From: CAG-698 sp964385755
GTDB taxonomy: Bacteria; Bacillota_I; Bacilli_A; ML615J-28; CAG-698
DNA: 64,000 nt
Direction: 5' to 3'
Assembly (NCBI GenBank): GCA_964385755.1
Contig: CAYLPZ010000008.1
Location: forward strand, 4,307-68,306
Every line of letters begins with the position of its first letter. Within the stretch, counting starts at the first letter, position 1. Under the pieces are notes generated by a model. It was not told the DNA's origin and made no database searches. It saw only the letters and a list, made by a program, of their open reading frames with translations. Below, piece after piece: positions 54,723-63,672 of the stretch. The position numbers were made by a program, and so were the translations under genes.

Positions 54723-56743
54723 TTTATCATTGTTCCACAAGGGATAGAAGGATCAACAAAAATTACTTTGCAACCACATGCATTGTTTGTTCCAGCAAGA
54801 AGCATACCTTCACTTGTTACACCAGTGATACGTGTACTTTGAAGGTTTGCTATTACGATGATTTTCTTGCCAATTAATTCTTCAGGTTTATAATCATTTT
54901 TAATTGAAGAAACTATTGTTCTTTCTTTTATACCATCGTTTAAAACTAATTTATAACAACTATGTGATTTTCTAATCTCTGTGCATTTAATGATTTCACA
55001 AACACGTAAGTCAACTTTTAAGAAATCATCTAGTGTTATTTCACTCTTTACAGGTTGTACAGGGTCAGGTTCTTTAACTTCCTTGGCCTTTTGTTCATCT
55101 ACTATAGTATTTTCTTGTAATGCAATATTTTCAAGTCTTTCTTCTTCTTCAGTTTTTGGATAACTAAAATCTAAAAGTGGTAAGTAATCATTTAAATTAA
55201 TTGCATATAAGAATAAATATAAACGAGGTCCTTTTTCTTTATCAATTAATAAACGATAAACGTTTTTGAAAAATTGCCCTTGAACTTGTTTTAATTCCTT
55301 ATTTTCTTCAGTAATTCCTCTAACTTTCTTACATACAGCATAAAGTTCTGTTTGTAATTCTTCTAATGTGAATTTATTATTTTTTAAATAATCATGTAAA
55401 ACAGTAATTTCTTCTTTTGCTTTTTCATCTAATGTTTCATAAACATCAAAATTACGAGTCTTACGAAGAACATTACGGTTTTCTGGTGAGCATTGTTCAA
55501 GCCAGAACTTAGCACGTTCTAAACGATCTTTAAAGTCTTCATATTTGTAAGGTGTACCAATCTTTTCAAAAACTACTTCAAGCATTGGAACATTAAAATC
55601 CACTACACTACCAAGTTGTACTAATAAACCCATTGGTACAGTCTTAACTTCATGATTTGCAACTTGTGTATAATACATTACATCATATGCATATTCTTGT
55701 GCAGTTTTATTCTTAACTTCTTCATACATCTTATCAAACTCAAAATATTGTCTTAAGATACCATCATCAAAGCAGAAATCAAATGCTTTTTGTGGTTCAG
55801 TCTTAGAATATAGCCATAAAAGAACTTCTGGTTCATATAGCTTAAGCAAAGTATCTGGTGTTAAGTTTAAGCCTGATGATCCACTCATCTTTCCTGTTGT
55901 TCCACGAATACCAATAAATTCATAGCCTTGGAAAATTGGTGCAGGATTATTAAATATTAATTTACTGATTTCCTTACTAGTGTCATAACTACCATTTATG
56001 CTAGCATGATCTTTTCCGCCTGGTTCAAAATCAACTTTTTCGTATAGCCAACGCATAGGCCAGTCAACCTTCCAAGCTAATTTGCAGTTGAATTCTTTTG
56101 TAAAATCAAAAGTATGTTTATGACCACATGCACATTCATATTCACAAGTCATTGTGTCTTCATTAAATGATACAATCTTAGTTGTATCCTTTCCACATGC
56201 ACCACAATAAATACTTACTGGAAAATAAGCATCTCTTTCACCCTCTTGTGCATCTTGTGTACGATGACTATCTAAAATATCAAATATTTCTTTACGATGT
56301 TTTAACGCATGAATTACATATTCTGCGTATTTTCCACTACGATACATCTCTGCTTGATGACGATAATCCATCTCAATACCAAACTTTTTCATTGATGCTT
56401 CAAATTCTTTTTCAAAATATTCTGCATAGTTTTTCTCTTCTGTACCGAATGGATTCTTAATGTCAATATATGGTTTACCAATGCAACTTTCAATGCTCTT
56501 ATCAACTTTTGCAACGTTCACTGGAACTTTTCTTAACCTATCAAATTCATCCCAAGAAAATAATAGTCTAGCATTTTTTCCAAGTTTTTTTAATGCTTTA
56601 TATACAAAATAACTTGTTGCAACATCTCTAAAGTTACCAATGTGAATCGAACCTGATGGACTTATTCCAGCAGCACAAACATATTCTTCTTTATTTGGAT
56701 TTCTTTCTATAATCTTTCTTGCTATTTCTTCTGCCCAATGCAT
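54719..56743 (-). CDS. lysK: Class I lysyl-tRNA synthetase with C-terminal tRNA-binding domain
   Basis: Charges tRNA-Lys. The class I fold is shown by SPSGSIHIGNFRDV (HIGH region), TGKMSGSSGLNLTP (KMSKS region) and the LysRS-I segment GGKDHASINGSYDTSKE. A Cys-rich zinc-type insertion (YCGACG, CACGH) is present. After about residue 525 there is an acidic linker and then, near 565-675, an EMAPII/Trbp111-like OB fold (KVDLRVCEIIKCTEI, VSSIKNDYKPEELIGKKIIVIANL, GVTSEGMLLAG). That tail is normal for MetRS but unusual on LysRS-I. The ATG at 56743 is preferred over an in-frame GTG at 56752 because GGGTG is better spaced. Confidence 0.92.
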   Translation of the reverse strand: MHWAEEIARKIIERNPNKEEYVCAAGISPSGSIHIGNFRDVATSYFVYKALKKLGKNARLLFSWDEFDRLRKVPVNVAKVDKSIESCIGKPYIDIKNPFGTEEKNYAEYFEKEFEASMKKFGIEMDYRHQAEMYRSGKYAEYVIHALKHRKEIFDILDSHRTQDAQEGERDAYFPVSIYCGACGKDTTKIVSFNEDTMTCEYECACGHKHTFDFTKEFNCKLAWKVDWPMRWLYEKVDFEPGGKDHASINGSYDTSKEISKLIFNNPAPIFQGYEFIGIRGTTGKMSGSSGLNLTPDTLLKLYEPEVLLWLYSKTEPQKAFDFCFDDGILRQYFEFDKMYEEVKNKTAQEYAYDVMYYTQVANHEVKTVPMGLLVQLGSVVDFNVPMLEVVFEKIGTPYKYEDFKDRLERAKFWLEQCSPENRNVLRKTRNFDVYETLDEKAKEEITVLHDYLKNNKFTLEELQTELYAVCKKVRGITEENKELKQVQGQFFKNVYRLLIDKEKGPRLYLFLYAINLNDYLPLLDFSYPKTEEEERLENIALQENTIVDEQKAKEVKEPDPVQPVKSEITLDDFLKVDLRVCEIIKCTEIRKSHSCYKLVLNDGIKERTIVSSIKNDYKPEELIGKKIIVIANLQSTRITGVTSEGMLLAGTNNACGCKVIFVDPSIPCGTMIK

Positions 56744-56895
56744 AATAATCACCCCATTAATTTTTTTAATATTATACCATACTATTAGTTCTTTTTCAAG
56801 GACTGAAATTTTTCATTAATAATGTATATGATTATATTATGAAACAATTATAAAACTGGCTTTAACATAACTATTAAAACCAGTTTACTATTGTC

Positions 56896-58539
56896 TTAAA
56901 AGACTAATTTTCCATCATCAATTAATTTACCACTCACTCTATCAAATAACATAATATTTAACCCTGTAATATTCATTCTTATTTTAGAACCAATTGGGTA
57001 AATTACTCCACCAAATATTACACTTGTAAGTAAATAATCATTTAATTTTATCTTTAGTGTTGTTTCCATTCCTGTTGGCATTGCACCATGAATTTCACCT
57101 TCAAGTTTTCCATTTTCATCAATAGTAATAAATTCTGGTCTAATACCGATTACAAAATCACCATTAACAGGAATATATTCTTTTTCTAAAGCTTCATCTC
57201 TTTCAAAAGCGCGTGCTACTTTATACTTAAATAGCTCATCTTTGTTTCCTTTTTCAACATAATTTTTCTCGCTTGCCTTTTGTTTTTTTGCTTCTTCAAG
57301 CTTGATAGCTTCTTCATCTCTATTTTTATACCACTTATCTAAGTCTTTTACTTCATTAGGTACAAACGTGCACTTAATACTATCAAATAACAAAAGATTA
57401 ATTTTATCGCCATCCTTCACACCATTAGCTTCTAAAAAGTTAATCGAAGGATTACCTACAAAGTCCGCAACAAATGTATTATTTGGATAATTATAAACTT
57501 TTAGTGGTGCATCATATTGTTGTAAAACGCCATTGTTGATTAAACATATTTTTGTTGCTAGAGTCATTGCTTCCATTTGATCGTGTGTAACATAAACAAA
57601 TGTTGAACCAGTTTCGACATGAAGTCTTTGTAACTCATAACGCATCTCTAAACGAAGTTTCGCATCTAAGTTTGATAGTGGTTCATCCATGAAAAGAACT
57701 GTAGGTTCTGGTGCTAATGTACGTGCAATTGCGACACGTTGTTGTTGACCACCAGAAAGTTCAGCTGGGTAACGATCCATAAACATTTCAACTTTAACAA
57801 TTCTTGATACTCTTCTAACAGCTAAATCAACTTCTTCCTTAGATAGTTTTCTTACTTTTCTAATAATTTCTCCATTAACACAAACCTCATTGTTTTCGTT
57901 TAATGTTTCACCTGCTTTTTGGTGTTTTTCTAGAATAAGTTTGTTTTCTTCTTCTAATTTTTTAATTTCTTCAGCTGCTTTTTTAGTTATATCAACACAT
58001 TCATGGATTTTTAGTGCATATAGTCTTTTTGCAGTTGGCATACTTATAATGTATTTCGCAATAAGCTTAATATAAACACGATCAAGTAATATTTTACCTT
58101 TTTTGTCTTTGCAATCATTTATTAAATCAATGATTGTTTGTGGCTGTTTCAAAGCTTCTATTATTTGTTTGTTAGTTTGATATTCAAAGTCAATTATCGG
58201 AAGCTCTTCTTTTATATTCTTTAATCCAAAGGAAATATTTTGATATACTGTCATGTTTGGCCATAGTGCGTAATTTTGGAATAAAAATCCTACTTTACGT
58301 TTACTTGCGGGAACATTAATTCCTTTTTCACTATCAAAAACTACTTTATCACCAATAGTAATTCTTCCACTTGTTGGTGTTTCAAGTCCTGCTATCATTC
58401 TTAGGGTTGTCGTTTTACCACATCCACTAGGACCTAATAGTGTAACAAAAGAGTTGTCTTCAATTATTAAATCAAGATTTTCCACAGCATAAAAGCTGCC
58501 CCATCTTTTAGTAACATTTTTCAATTCAATTCTTGGCAT
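56896..58539 (-). CDS. ABC importer ATPase (Fbp/Pot type) with a large helical-domain insertion
   Basis: Walker A GPSGCGKTT, Q-loop FLFQNYALWPN, signature AELSGGQQQRVAIART, Walker B PTVLFMDEPLSNLDA and the H-loop VYVTHDQ are complete, so it should hydrolyse ATP. Between the Q-loop and the signature about 125 extra residues are inserted (57841-58218), Lys/Glu-rich and helical. A second charged insertion of about 50 residues lies in the C-terminal TOBE-like region. The TTG at 58554 is in frame, but the ATG at 58539 has GGAGG ahead. It follows the double permease immediately and completes that transporter. Confidence 0.92.
   Translation of the reverse strand: MPRIELKNVTKRWGSFYAVENLDLIIEDNSFVTLLGPSGCGKTTTLRMIAGLETPTSGRITIGDKVVFDSEKGINVPASKRKVGFLFQNYALWPNMTVYQNISFGLKNIKEELPIIDFEYQTNKQIIEALKQPQTIIDLINDCKDKKGKILLDRVYIKLIAKYIISMPTAKRLYALKIHECVDITKKAAEEIKKLEEENKLILEKHQKAGETLNENNEVCVNGEIIRKVRKLSKEEVDLAVRRVSRIVKVEMFMDRYPAELSGGQQQRVAIARTLAPEPTVLFMDEPLSNLDAKLRLEMRYELQRLHVETGSTFVYVTHDQMEAMTLATKICLINNGVLQQYDAPLKVYNYPNNTFVADFVGNPSINFLEANGVKDGDKINLLLFDSIKCTFVPNEVKDLDKWYKNRDEEAIKLEEAKKQKASEKNYVEKGNKDELFKYKVARAFERDEALEKEYIPVNGDFVIGIRPEFITIDENGKLEGEIHGAMPTGMETTLKIKLNDYLLTSVIFGGVIYPIGSKIRMNITGLNIMLFDRVSGKLIDDGKLVF
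57841..58218 (-). other. Insertion of about 125 residues in the ATPase helical subdomain
   Basis: Normal members go directly from NISFGLK to the helices before LSGGQ. Here a stretch containing TKKAAEEIKKLEEENK and FEYQTNKQIIEALKQPQ intervenes, likely a coiled-coil-forming extension. It is in frame and keeps the base composition of its host gene. Confidence 0.8.
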
Positions 58540-58540
58540 C

Positions 58541-60361
58541 TTAATTTCCTCCAATACCTTTATCTAAAGATGCTCCTGTTAATTTATTAACAATTGCATT
58601 ACTAATTAATATCGTAACAATAAGTAGTAAGTTTATACCACTTGAAAATGCAGCCAATCCCATTTCATCAAAATAATCAAGTGTTGTTGATAAAATAAAT
58701 CCTTGTGTACAAAGTAACATAAATAATGATAATTCACGTAAACAAGTCATAAATGGTAATAGATAACCACTTATTATTGATGACTTTTGAATTGGGATTA
58801 TTATTTTAAACATACGCTTAAACCATGGTATATCTTGGATTACCGCAGCTTCTTCTATCTCACCAGAAAGTTGCAACATTGAATTTAATGAACTTCTACT
58901 CGCAAATGGTATATATTTAACAGTACCTACAATAATTAATATAGCATAGGTGTTAAATAAATTAATTTTTTCACCACTTAATAAAACGAAGAATGCAGCA
59001 CCAACAGCAACTGATGGCATTAAGTATGGTAAAAACGCCATTGAATTAACAAAACTTGCAAATTTACTTTTCCTATTTTTTGAAACAGCATAACCGACCA
59101 ATGTTCCTATTGTACCAGCAAGAAGTGCACATGAAATCGAAACTATTATAGTTCCTTTATACGCATTCCAAATTGTTTTGTTAAATAAAATACCTTGTTG
59201 ACCATACATTGATGTATCATAAGTATCTTTCGTTATCCACCACTTAAGGGTTAAATTATTTATATTTCCAGTATATAAGAAACTATAATCTCCTGGGTTT
59301 GGAAGAATAGTTTCAAATGCAAATGAAACAATTGGGAATATACTTGTAAAGAATGTAAAAATAATTAATACTATACCTAAAGTGTAATTAACAGCTTTAG
59401 GGAATTTAATCTTACTGATTTGTCCTGATTTACCGGAAACAGTTGTATAATTCTTTCTACTTCTTAAGCTTAGTTCATTTAATAATAAAATAGTAATTCC
59501 AAGGATCATCATGATTATTGCTAGAATAGATTGTTCTCCAGCATATTTATCACTCATTGAAACATATTTTGTTGCTAAAGTTTCAAATTTCAAATAATGT
59601 GGTACAGGGTAACTACCAACACTAGAGCCAAACACTAACAAAATTGTTGAAAGAATTGCAGGTTTGATCATTGGTAAAGTAACCTTAAACATAATCTTAT
59701 GCTTAGGAGTGTTTAAAATAGTTGCAGCTTCTTCTAGATTTGCATCCATATTTCTAAATATTCCACCTATTAATATATAAGCAAATGGAGCATAGTGAAG
59801 TCCCAATACTACTGCAGTAGGAAATAATCCTTGACACCACCAAAGAGGCATATGAATATTAAAAAGTGACGCTAATAGACCATTTGATGTACCAGTAATT
59901 AAATTACTATTAAATAAATTTTGCCAAACAACTGCTAATGTCCATTGTGGCATTATATATGGGAAAATAAAGATTGCACTTAAATATTTTCTAAACTTTA
60001 GATTTGTTCTAGTCACTAAGAATGCAAAGAAACCACCATATAAGATTGAGATTGTACATGATAATATTGCCATCTCTAATGTGTTAAGAAGAGGTGTAAG
60101 TAAATTCTTTTTCATCAGTTGTCCTGTGAATAAATCTATGTAATTATAAAATGAATATCCATCTTGCTTACCTGATAAATAAGCATCAATCGTTCCTGGA
60201 TGAACCGCAAATGAATCTTCAATAATAGCAATTATAGGACTAATAGTAGTAAAAGTTAAGATAATACCAAATATTAATAAAATTACATTTTGAGGTTTAG
60301 AAAAGAATGTTTTTATTCTGTTAAGAAAAATTGCCCACTTTAATTTCTTTGTGTTTTCCAT
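58541..60361 (-). CDS. Fused double-domain ABC permease (FbpB/ThiP type)
   Basis: 606 residues containing two permease domains in one chain, with about twelve membrane helices. The first EAA loop is EEAATILNTPKHKIMFKVTLP, the second EEAAVIQDIPWFKRMFKIIIP. Such fusions occur in importers for iron, thiamine, spermidine-like compounds and phosphonates. It sits between a binding lipoprotein and the ATPase. The stem-loop at 60388-60411 separates it from the binding protein. Confidence 0.92.
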   Translation of the reverse strand: MENTKKLKWAIFLNRIKTFFSKPQNVILLIFGIILTFTTISPIIAIIEDSFAVHPGTIDAYLSGKQDGYSFYNYIDLFTGQLMKKNLLTPLLNTLEMAILSCTISILYGGFFAFLVTRTNLKFRKYLSAIFIFPYIMPQWTLAVVWQNLFNSNLITGTSNGLLASLFNIHMPLWWCQGLFPTAVVLGLHYAPFAYILIGGIFRNMDANLEEAATILNTPKHKIMFKVTLPMIKPAILSTILLVFGSSVGSYPVPHYLKFETLATKYVSMSDKYAGEQSILAIIMMILGITILLLNELSLRSRKNYTTVSGKSGQISKIKFPKAVNYTLGIVLIIFTFFTSIFPIVSFAFETILPNPGDYSFLYTGNINNLTLKWWITKDTYDTSMYGQQGILFNKTIWNAYKGTIIVSISCALLAGTIGTLVGYAVSKNRKSKFASFVNSMAFLPYLMPSVAVGAAFFVLLSGEKINLFNTYAILIIVGTVKYIPFASRSSLNSMLQLSGEIEEAAVIQDIPWFKRMFKIIIPIQKSSIISGYLLPFMTCLRELSLFMLLCTQGFILSTTLDYFDEMGLAAFSSGINLLLIVTILISNAIVNKLTGASLDKGIGGN

Positions 60362-60387
60362 TAAATATTCTCTCCTTTATTTAAAGA

Positions 60388-60411
60388 AGAGATGTCTTTT
60401 AAAACATCTCT
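60388..60411 (-). terminator. Attenuator-like terminator between binding protein and permease genes
   Basis: AGAGATGT / ACATCTCT, an 8-bp stem with an 8-base loop, followed on the minus strand by TCTTT. It would allow more binding protein than permease to be made. Confidence 0.65.
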
Positions 60412-60442
60412 AAGTTATTTTTATTAACTAAATAGAATAATT

Positions 60443-61798
60443 CTATCCAGCGTATTTACTTAATAATTCAATCCAAGAACCAACTGTGAATGCAACTGAA
60501 GAACAATATTCAGGATCTTCAAGAACTAATTTACCAGTTGTTGTCCACCATTCATAACCTCTATCGTTCTTACATGGGAATGTATCAACACCATCAACAT
60601 ATCCGCCCTTAGAGTGATTATAAACTTTTTCATTTAATGCATATAATTCAGGGTTAGAAGAATATCCACCCATATCAGCTCCCCAAGCAGAGAAACCAGC
60701 AATCTTATCAGCATCAGCTTCAACGCCTTCATTTACAATTGTCATATAAGAAATGAATGCACATGCAGTCCATGGAAGTGGTGAATTATCTGTTACAAAT
60801 AGATAATGGCAATATCCATAGCCACCAATTCCTTCAAATCCATCTTGGTATGCAGCTACAGTAATATTATTTTTAGAAACAGAGTCAGTTTCTTCTACTG
60901 AACGTAATTTAGAATATACTAATAAACCAAATTTATCTGTTGCAGATTTGTCAACTAAAGTGTTGCAAATAGGACCATCATCTGTTTGTGCGTTATAAGA
61001 TTCAACCCATAATTTAATCCATGCTAAAGCATATTTACCATTAGTACCTAAACCTAAGTCTTTTGCATCTTGTTCAACAGCAGCGATAGCTTTGTCGATG
61101 TATGCTTTCTTTTCACCAGTTAATTTTGTATATGCTTCATATAACCATGTAGCATATTCTTCTTTAGTAAGCATATATAAGAAGTTCTTACCAACGATTT
61201 CAGAGTCAATATCCATGTATAGTCCATGTTCGCCTTCAGCAACGAAATCCCAACAGTTAGTATATGTCTTTTCACCAGTGTTATTAAACATAAATACTTT
61301 ATTAAGTGTTTGTAGTGGTAAATAGCCATTATAAGCTTCAGCAGTAGTTCCATTAGCTTTTGCCCACTCTTTTGGAATATAAGTATCTAATACACCAGTT
61401 TGTACCATCTTTTGTTCAATTTGATTACCATCTTGAATAAGAGTCATAGCAAATGTACCAACATCTTTACGACCATCAGTTGTTAATTGATCAAAAATTT
61501 TATTATTCTTTGGTTGTTGCCATTCATAATCCATCTTATAGTTTGCATCTAATGTTTGTAAATAAGCGATAAACTTAGGTAAAGCTTTTTTACCTCTACT
61601 TGAGTTACCTACACCATAGAATGTTTTACCATTTGATTCTTCAATTGCTTTTTGACATAATTCAACAAATGACATTTGTTCAGCTTGTTCAATGATTCTT
61701 TGAGTTTCAGTTTTTTCTTTTCCATTATCTCCACAGCCAACAAATACAAATGCAAAAAGTGCAAATGCAATAAAAATAAAGTATCTTTTAAGTTTCAT
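60443..61798 (-). CDS. Solute-binding lipoprotein of an Fbp-type importer
   Basis: 451 residues with lipobox FVFVGC-G. The C-terminal two-thirds has the pattern of an extracellular solute-binding domain (YGVGNSSRGKKALPKFIAYLQ, MDYEWQQPKN, WDFVAEGEHGLYMDIDSE, LPWTACAFISYM). Its genetic order, binding protein-double permease-ATPase, is that of the iron/thiamine/phosphonate class. The ligand cannot be deduced. Its promoter carries the same kind of cre-like operators seen at the amino-sugar genes, suggesting a carbon source rather than a metal. Confidence 0.88.
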   Translation of the reverse strand: MKLKRYFIFIAFALFAFVFVGCGDNGKEKTETQRIIEQAEQMSFVELCQKAIEESNGKTFYGVGNSSRGKKALPKFIAYLQTLDANYKMDYEWQQPKNNKIFDQLTTDGRKDVGTFAMTLIQDGNQIEQKMVQTGVLDTYIPKEWAKANGTTAEAYNGYLPLQTLNKVFMFNNTGEKTYTNCWDFVAEGEHGLYMDIDSEIVGKNFLYMLTKEEYATWLYEAYTKLTGEKKAYIDKAIAAVEQDAKDLGLGTNGKYALAWIKLWVESYNAQTDDGPICNTLVDKSATDKFGLLVYSKLRSVEETDSVSKNNITVAAYQDGFEGIGGYGYCHYLFVTDNSPLPWTACAFISYMTIVNEGVEADADKIAGFSAWGADMGGYSSNPELYALNEKVYNHSKGGYVDGVDTFPCKNDRGYEWWTTTGKLVLEDPEYCSSVAFTVGSWIELLSKYAG

Positions 61799-61850
61799 AT
61801 TCTTCCTCCTAATAATAAATAATATAATAACTTAATAAGGTTACATAGAT

Positions 61851-61888
61851 ATTATATAACTATGAAAACGTTTTTTCAAGCGTTTTCA
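61851..61888 (-). promoter_or_regulatory. Promoter with paired cre-like operators
   Basis: TTGAAA (61874-61879), 17 bases, TATAAT (61851-61856) on the minus strand. A 26-bp inverted repeat TGAAAACG...CGTTTTCA (61863-61888) covers the spacer and -35. Two overlapping 14-mers each match the cre consensus at 12 of 14 positions. Confidence 0.75.
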
Positions 61889-61904
61889 ATGAAAAAAAAT
61901 TATT

Positions 61905-62621
61905 TTAATGTCTTTCTTCACTTGAATATACTTCACAAAACCTAGCATGAAAAGAAGGGACTAATCCACATTTTCTTAAATGACTAATATCACCAAATCC
62001 ATTCATTCTAAAAATTGCTTTTCCTTTTATTCTTTCTTCTGTAATGAATGTTGTAATACCTGTAGGAGGACAACAAGTCGTGCATGCTAAAAGAGAATAT
62101 GGAATGTTCATTAAATGACTCATTAGTACGCACATTACCCCAAAATGACAAAACAAAACAATTGTTTTCTTATTCTCCTTGTTAACTTTGTATAACAATC
62201 CATCTCTTTGATATCCGTTTTTTTTCATTATTTCATCAAAACTATTAACTACTTCTTGATATTTTTCTTTTACTCCTTTCATAAATGGCAGATCAAAATA
62301 TTTATCTTTATCATAGAAATCATTAAGTTTTGTATAATAATCAGGATAAATATCCCAAGTTATATTATTACTTTGTCCATTAGGTATATTAACCCTCGAA
62401 TCAAACTCTCTAAGCCATGAAACAACATTTACTTCATTATCATGATACTTCATTACCTCATCGCAAGTAAGCTTTGCGCGAGGATAATCAGATGTATATA
62501 CTTCATCAAAGTCATATTCTTTTAAATAATCTCTTAATACTTTTGCTTCTTTAAAACCTACTTTTGTTAATGTGTTGTGTTCATAATCTGGATCAGCATG
62601 TCTTATTATTAATATTCTCAT
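61905..62621 (-). CDS. Histidine phosphatase (phosphoglycerate mutase-like) protein
   Basis: A branch-2 phosphohistidine fold: ILIIRHADPDYE supplies the RH catalytic motif, YTSDYPRAKLTCDEV the second Arg, and VLFCHFGVM the second catalytic His. It is 238 residues; small-molecule or phosphoprotein phosphatase activity is typical. The ATG at 62621 has GGAG seven bases ahead; an earlier in-frame ATG lacks such a site. It is divergent in role from the neighbouring transporter, and its substrate is unknown. Confidence 0.88.
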   Translation of the reverse strand: MRILIIRHADPDYEHNTLTKVGFKEAKVLRDYLKEYDFDEVYTSDYPRAKLTCDEVMKYHDNEVNVVSWLREFDSRVNIPNGQSNNITWDIYPDYYTKLNDFYDKDKYFDLPFMKGVKEKYQEVVNSFDEIMKKNGYQRDGLLYKVNKENKKTIVLFCHFGVMCVLMSHLMNIPYSLLACTTCCPPTGITTFITEERIKGKAIFRMNGFGDISHLRKCGLVPSFHARFCEVYSSEERH

Positions 62622-62741
62622 TTTATTCTCCATTCTTATCATAAATACTTTCATTTACTATTATACCCTATATTACAATTTTTATATGAAAGAATATTAA
62701 TTTTATTTGTAAATAGTTCAACAATACTTTTAATTAAAAAA

Positions 62742-62767
62742 TACCTTGTGAGTTAATTCACTAGGTA
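62742..62767 (-). terminator. Minus-strand terminator with no intact gene upstream
   Basis: TACCTAGTGA / TCACAAGGTA on the minus strand, a 10-bp stem with one mismatch and a 6-base loop, followed by TTTTTTAATT. It looks like the end of a minus-strand unit that has otherwise decayed or encodes a small RNA. Confidence 0.55.
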
Positions 62768-62966
62768 AATCTTTTAAATTATTTTATATTTTTCTTATTT
62801 TTTATATAGTGTATAATTAATTATTAAAAATTTTAATCCTTCACAATATGAATTTAATATTTACAACAATAGACTAGCTAATGAACATCCATACACAAAC
62901 AAAATTATAGTATAAATAATTATTGTTACTTTCGCTGCTTAACTACAAGCAAAAGCACATTTAGGT

Positions 62967-63110
62967 TTACTCCCCCTTCATTACGGGCCAATAAATAGTA
63001 CCAAGCAATGGGAAAAGAATTGATTGAACAACAAAACCTCCATTAACATAATTATCATCAAAATTTAAGTTACATCGATTCTTTTCATTAATATAACGTC
63101 TGAACCATAA
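62967..63110 (-). pseudogene. Possible remnant of a small membrane-protein gene
   Basis: A 47-codon open stretch without start codon, reading like FDDNYVNGGFVVQSILFPLL and ending WPVMKGE-stop. Further upstream in other frames are short hydrophobic openings such as MIKVFYLLIVC. A terminator follows at 62742. Chance cannot be excluded in A/T-rich DNA. Confidence 0.25.
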
Positions 63111-63345
63111 TTACTTAATTTAATAAAAACATACCTAACTAATAATTTTTGATAATAGTCTTCTTAAACCAGCTAACATTAAAACTACAAGTTACCTATC
63201 TTCTTAATAACTATCGATTTATTAATTTAAACTTTCCGTTAATTGAACACACAATCAGTAGATAAAACACTTTTATCATAATCTATTTTTTATATACGAT
63301 ATTAAGCAACTTTTATCGATTATTTTCCTTTTTTTAAAAAAAGTC

Positions 63346-63374
63346 TTGACTTTATTTTTATTATCATATATAAT
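63346..63374 (+). promoter_or_regulatory. Promoter of the tRNA operon
   Basis: TTGACT (63346-63351), 17-base spacer, TATAAT (63369-63374), about 34 bases before the first tRNA. Confidence 0.85.
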
Positions 63375-63408
63375 AATAGAGCATTAATTAATGCATATGA
63401 ACAGTTAT

Positions 63409-63493
63409 GGTGGGGTAGCGAAGTGGCTAAACGCGGTGGACTGTAAATCCACTCTCTCCGAGTTCGGTGGTTCGAATCCACTCCCCACCACCA
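63409..63493 (+). tRNA. tRNA-Tyr (GTA)
   Basis: 85 nt including encoded CCA. The acceptor stem is GGTGGGG / CCCCACC, the anticodon loop CTGTAAA reads GTA, and there is a long variable arm typical of tyrosine tRNA and a TTCGAAT T-loop. First gene of the operon. Confidence 0.96.
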
Positions 63494-63502
63494 TCTTTTT
63501 TT

Positions 63503-63577
63503 AGGGCTTTAGCCAAGCGGTAAGGCAACGGACTTTGACTCCGTCATTCACTAGTTCGAATCTAGTAAGCCCTGCCA
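63503..63577 (+). tRNA. tRNA-Gln (TTG)
   Basis: 75 nt with encoded CCA. The acceptor stem is AGGGCTT / AAGCCCT, and the anticodon loop CTTTGAC gives anticodon TTG for CAA/CAG. It follows tRNA-Tyr by 9 bases. Confidence 0.95.
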
Positions 63578-63597
63578 TTTTTTTTATAGTTTGACAC

Positions 63598-63672
63598 AGG
63601 GCTTTAGCCAAGCGGTAAGGCAACAGGTTCTGACCCTGTCATTCATAAGTTCGAATCTTATAAGCCCTGCCA
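63598..63672 (+). tRNA. tRNA-Gln (CTG)
   Basis: 75 nt with encoded CCA and the same acceptor and D-arm as its neighbour. The anticodon loop TTCTGAC gives anticodon CTG, decoding CAG. The anticodon and T-stems differ by compensatory changes, so it looks functional rather than a miscounted copy. Confidence 0.93.

Larger units (their letters stand above)
62655..63345. other. Long A/T-rich region without a convincing intact gene
   Basis: About 690 bases with no credible full-length gene on either strand. Contents that can be pointed to are a minus-strand terminator-like hairpin (62742-62767), a short minus-strand open stretch with protein-like composition (62967-63110), and the promoter of the tRNA operon at its right edge. 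I see no riboswitch-like core. Confidence 0.6.

Noticed and set aside
54719..56743. Methionyl-tRNA synthetase because of the C-terminal Trbp111 domain
   Set aside because: The catalytic core has class I LysRS features (GGKDHASINGSYDTSKE, KMSGSSG) and not MetRS motifs.
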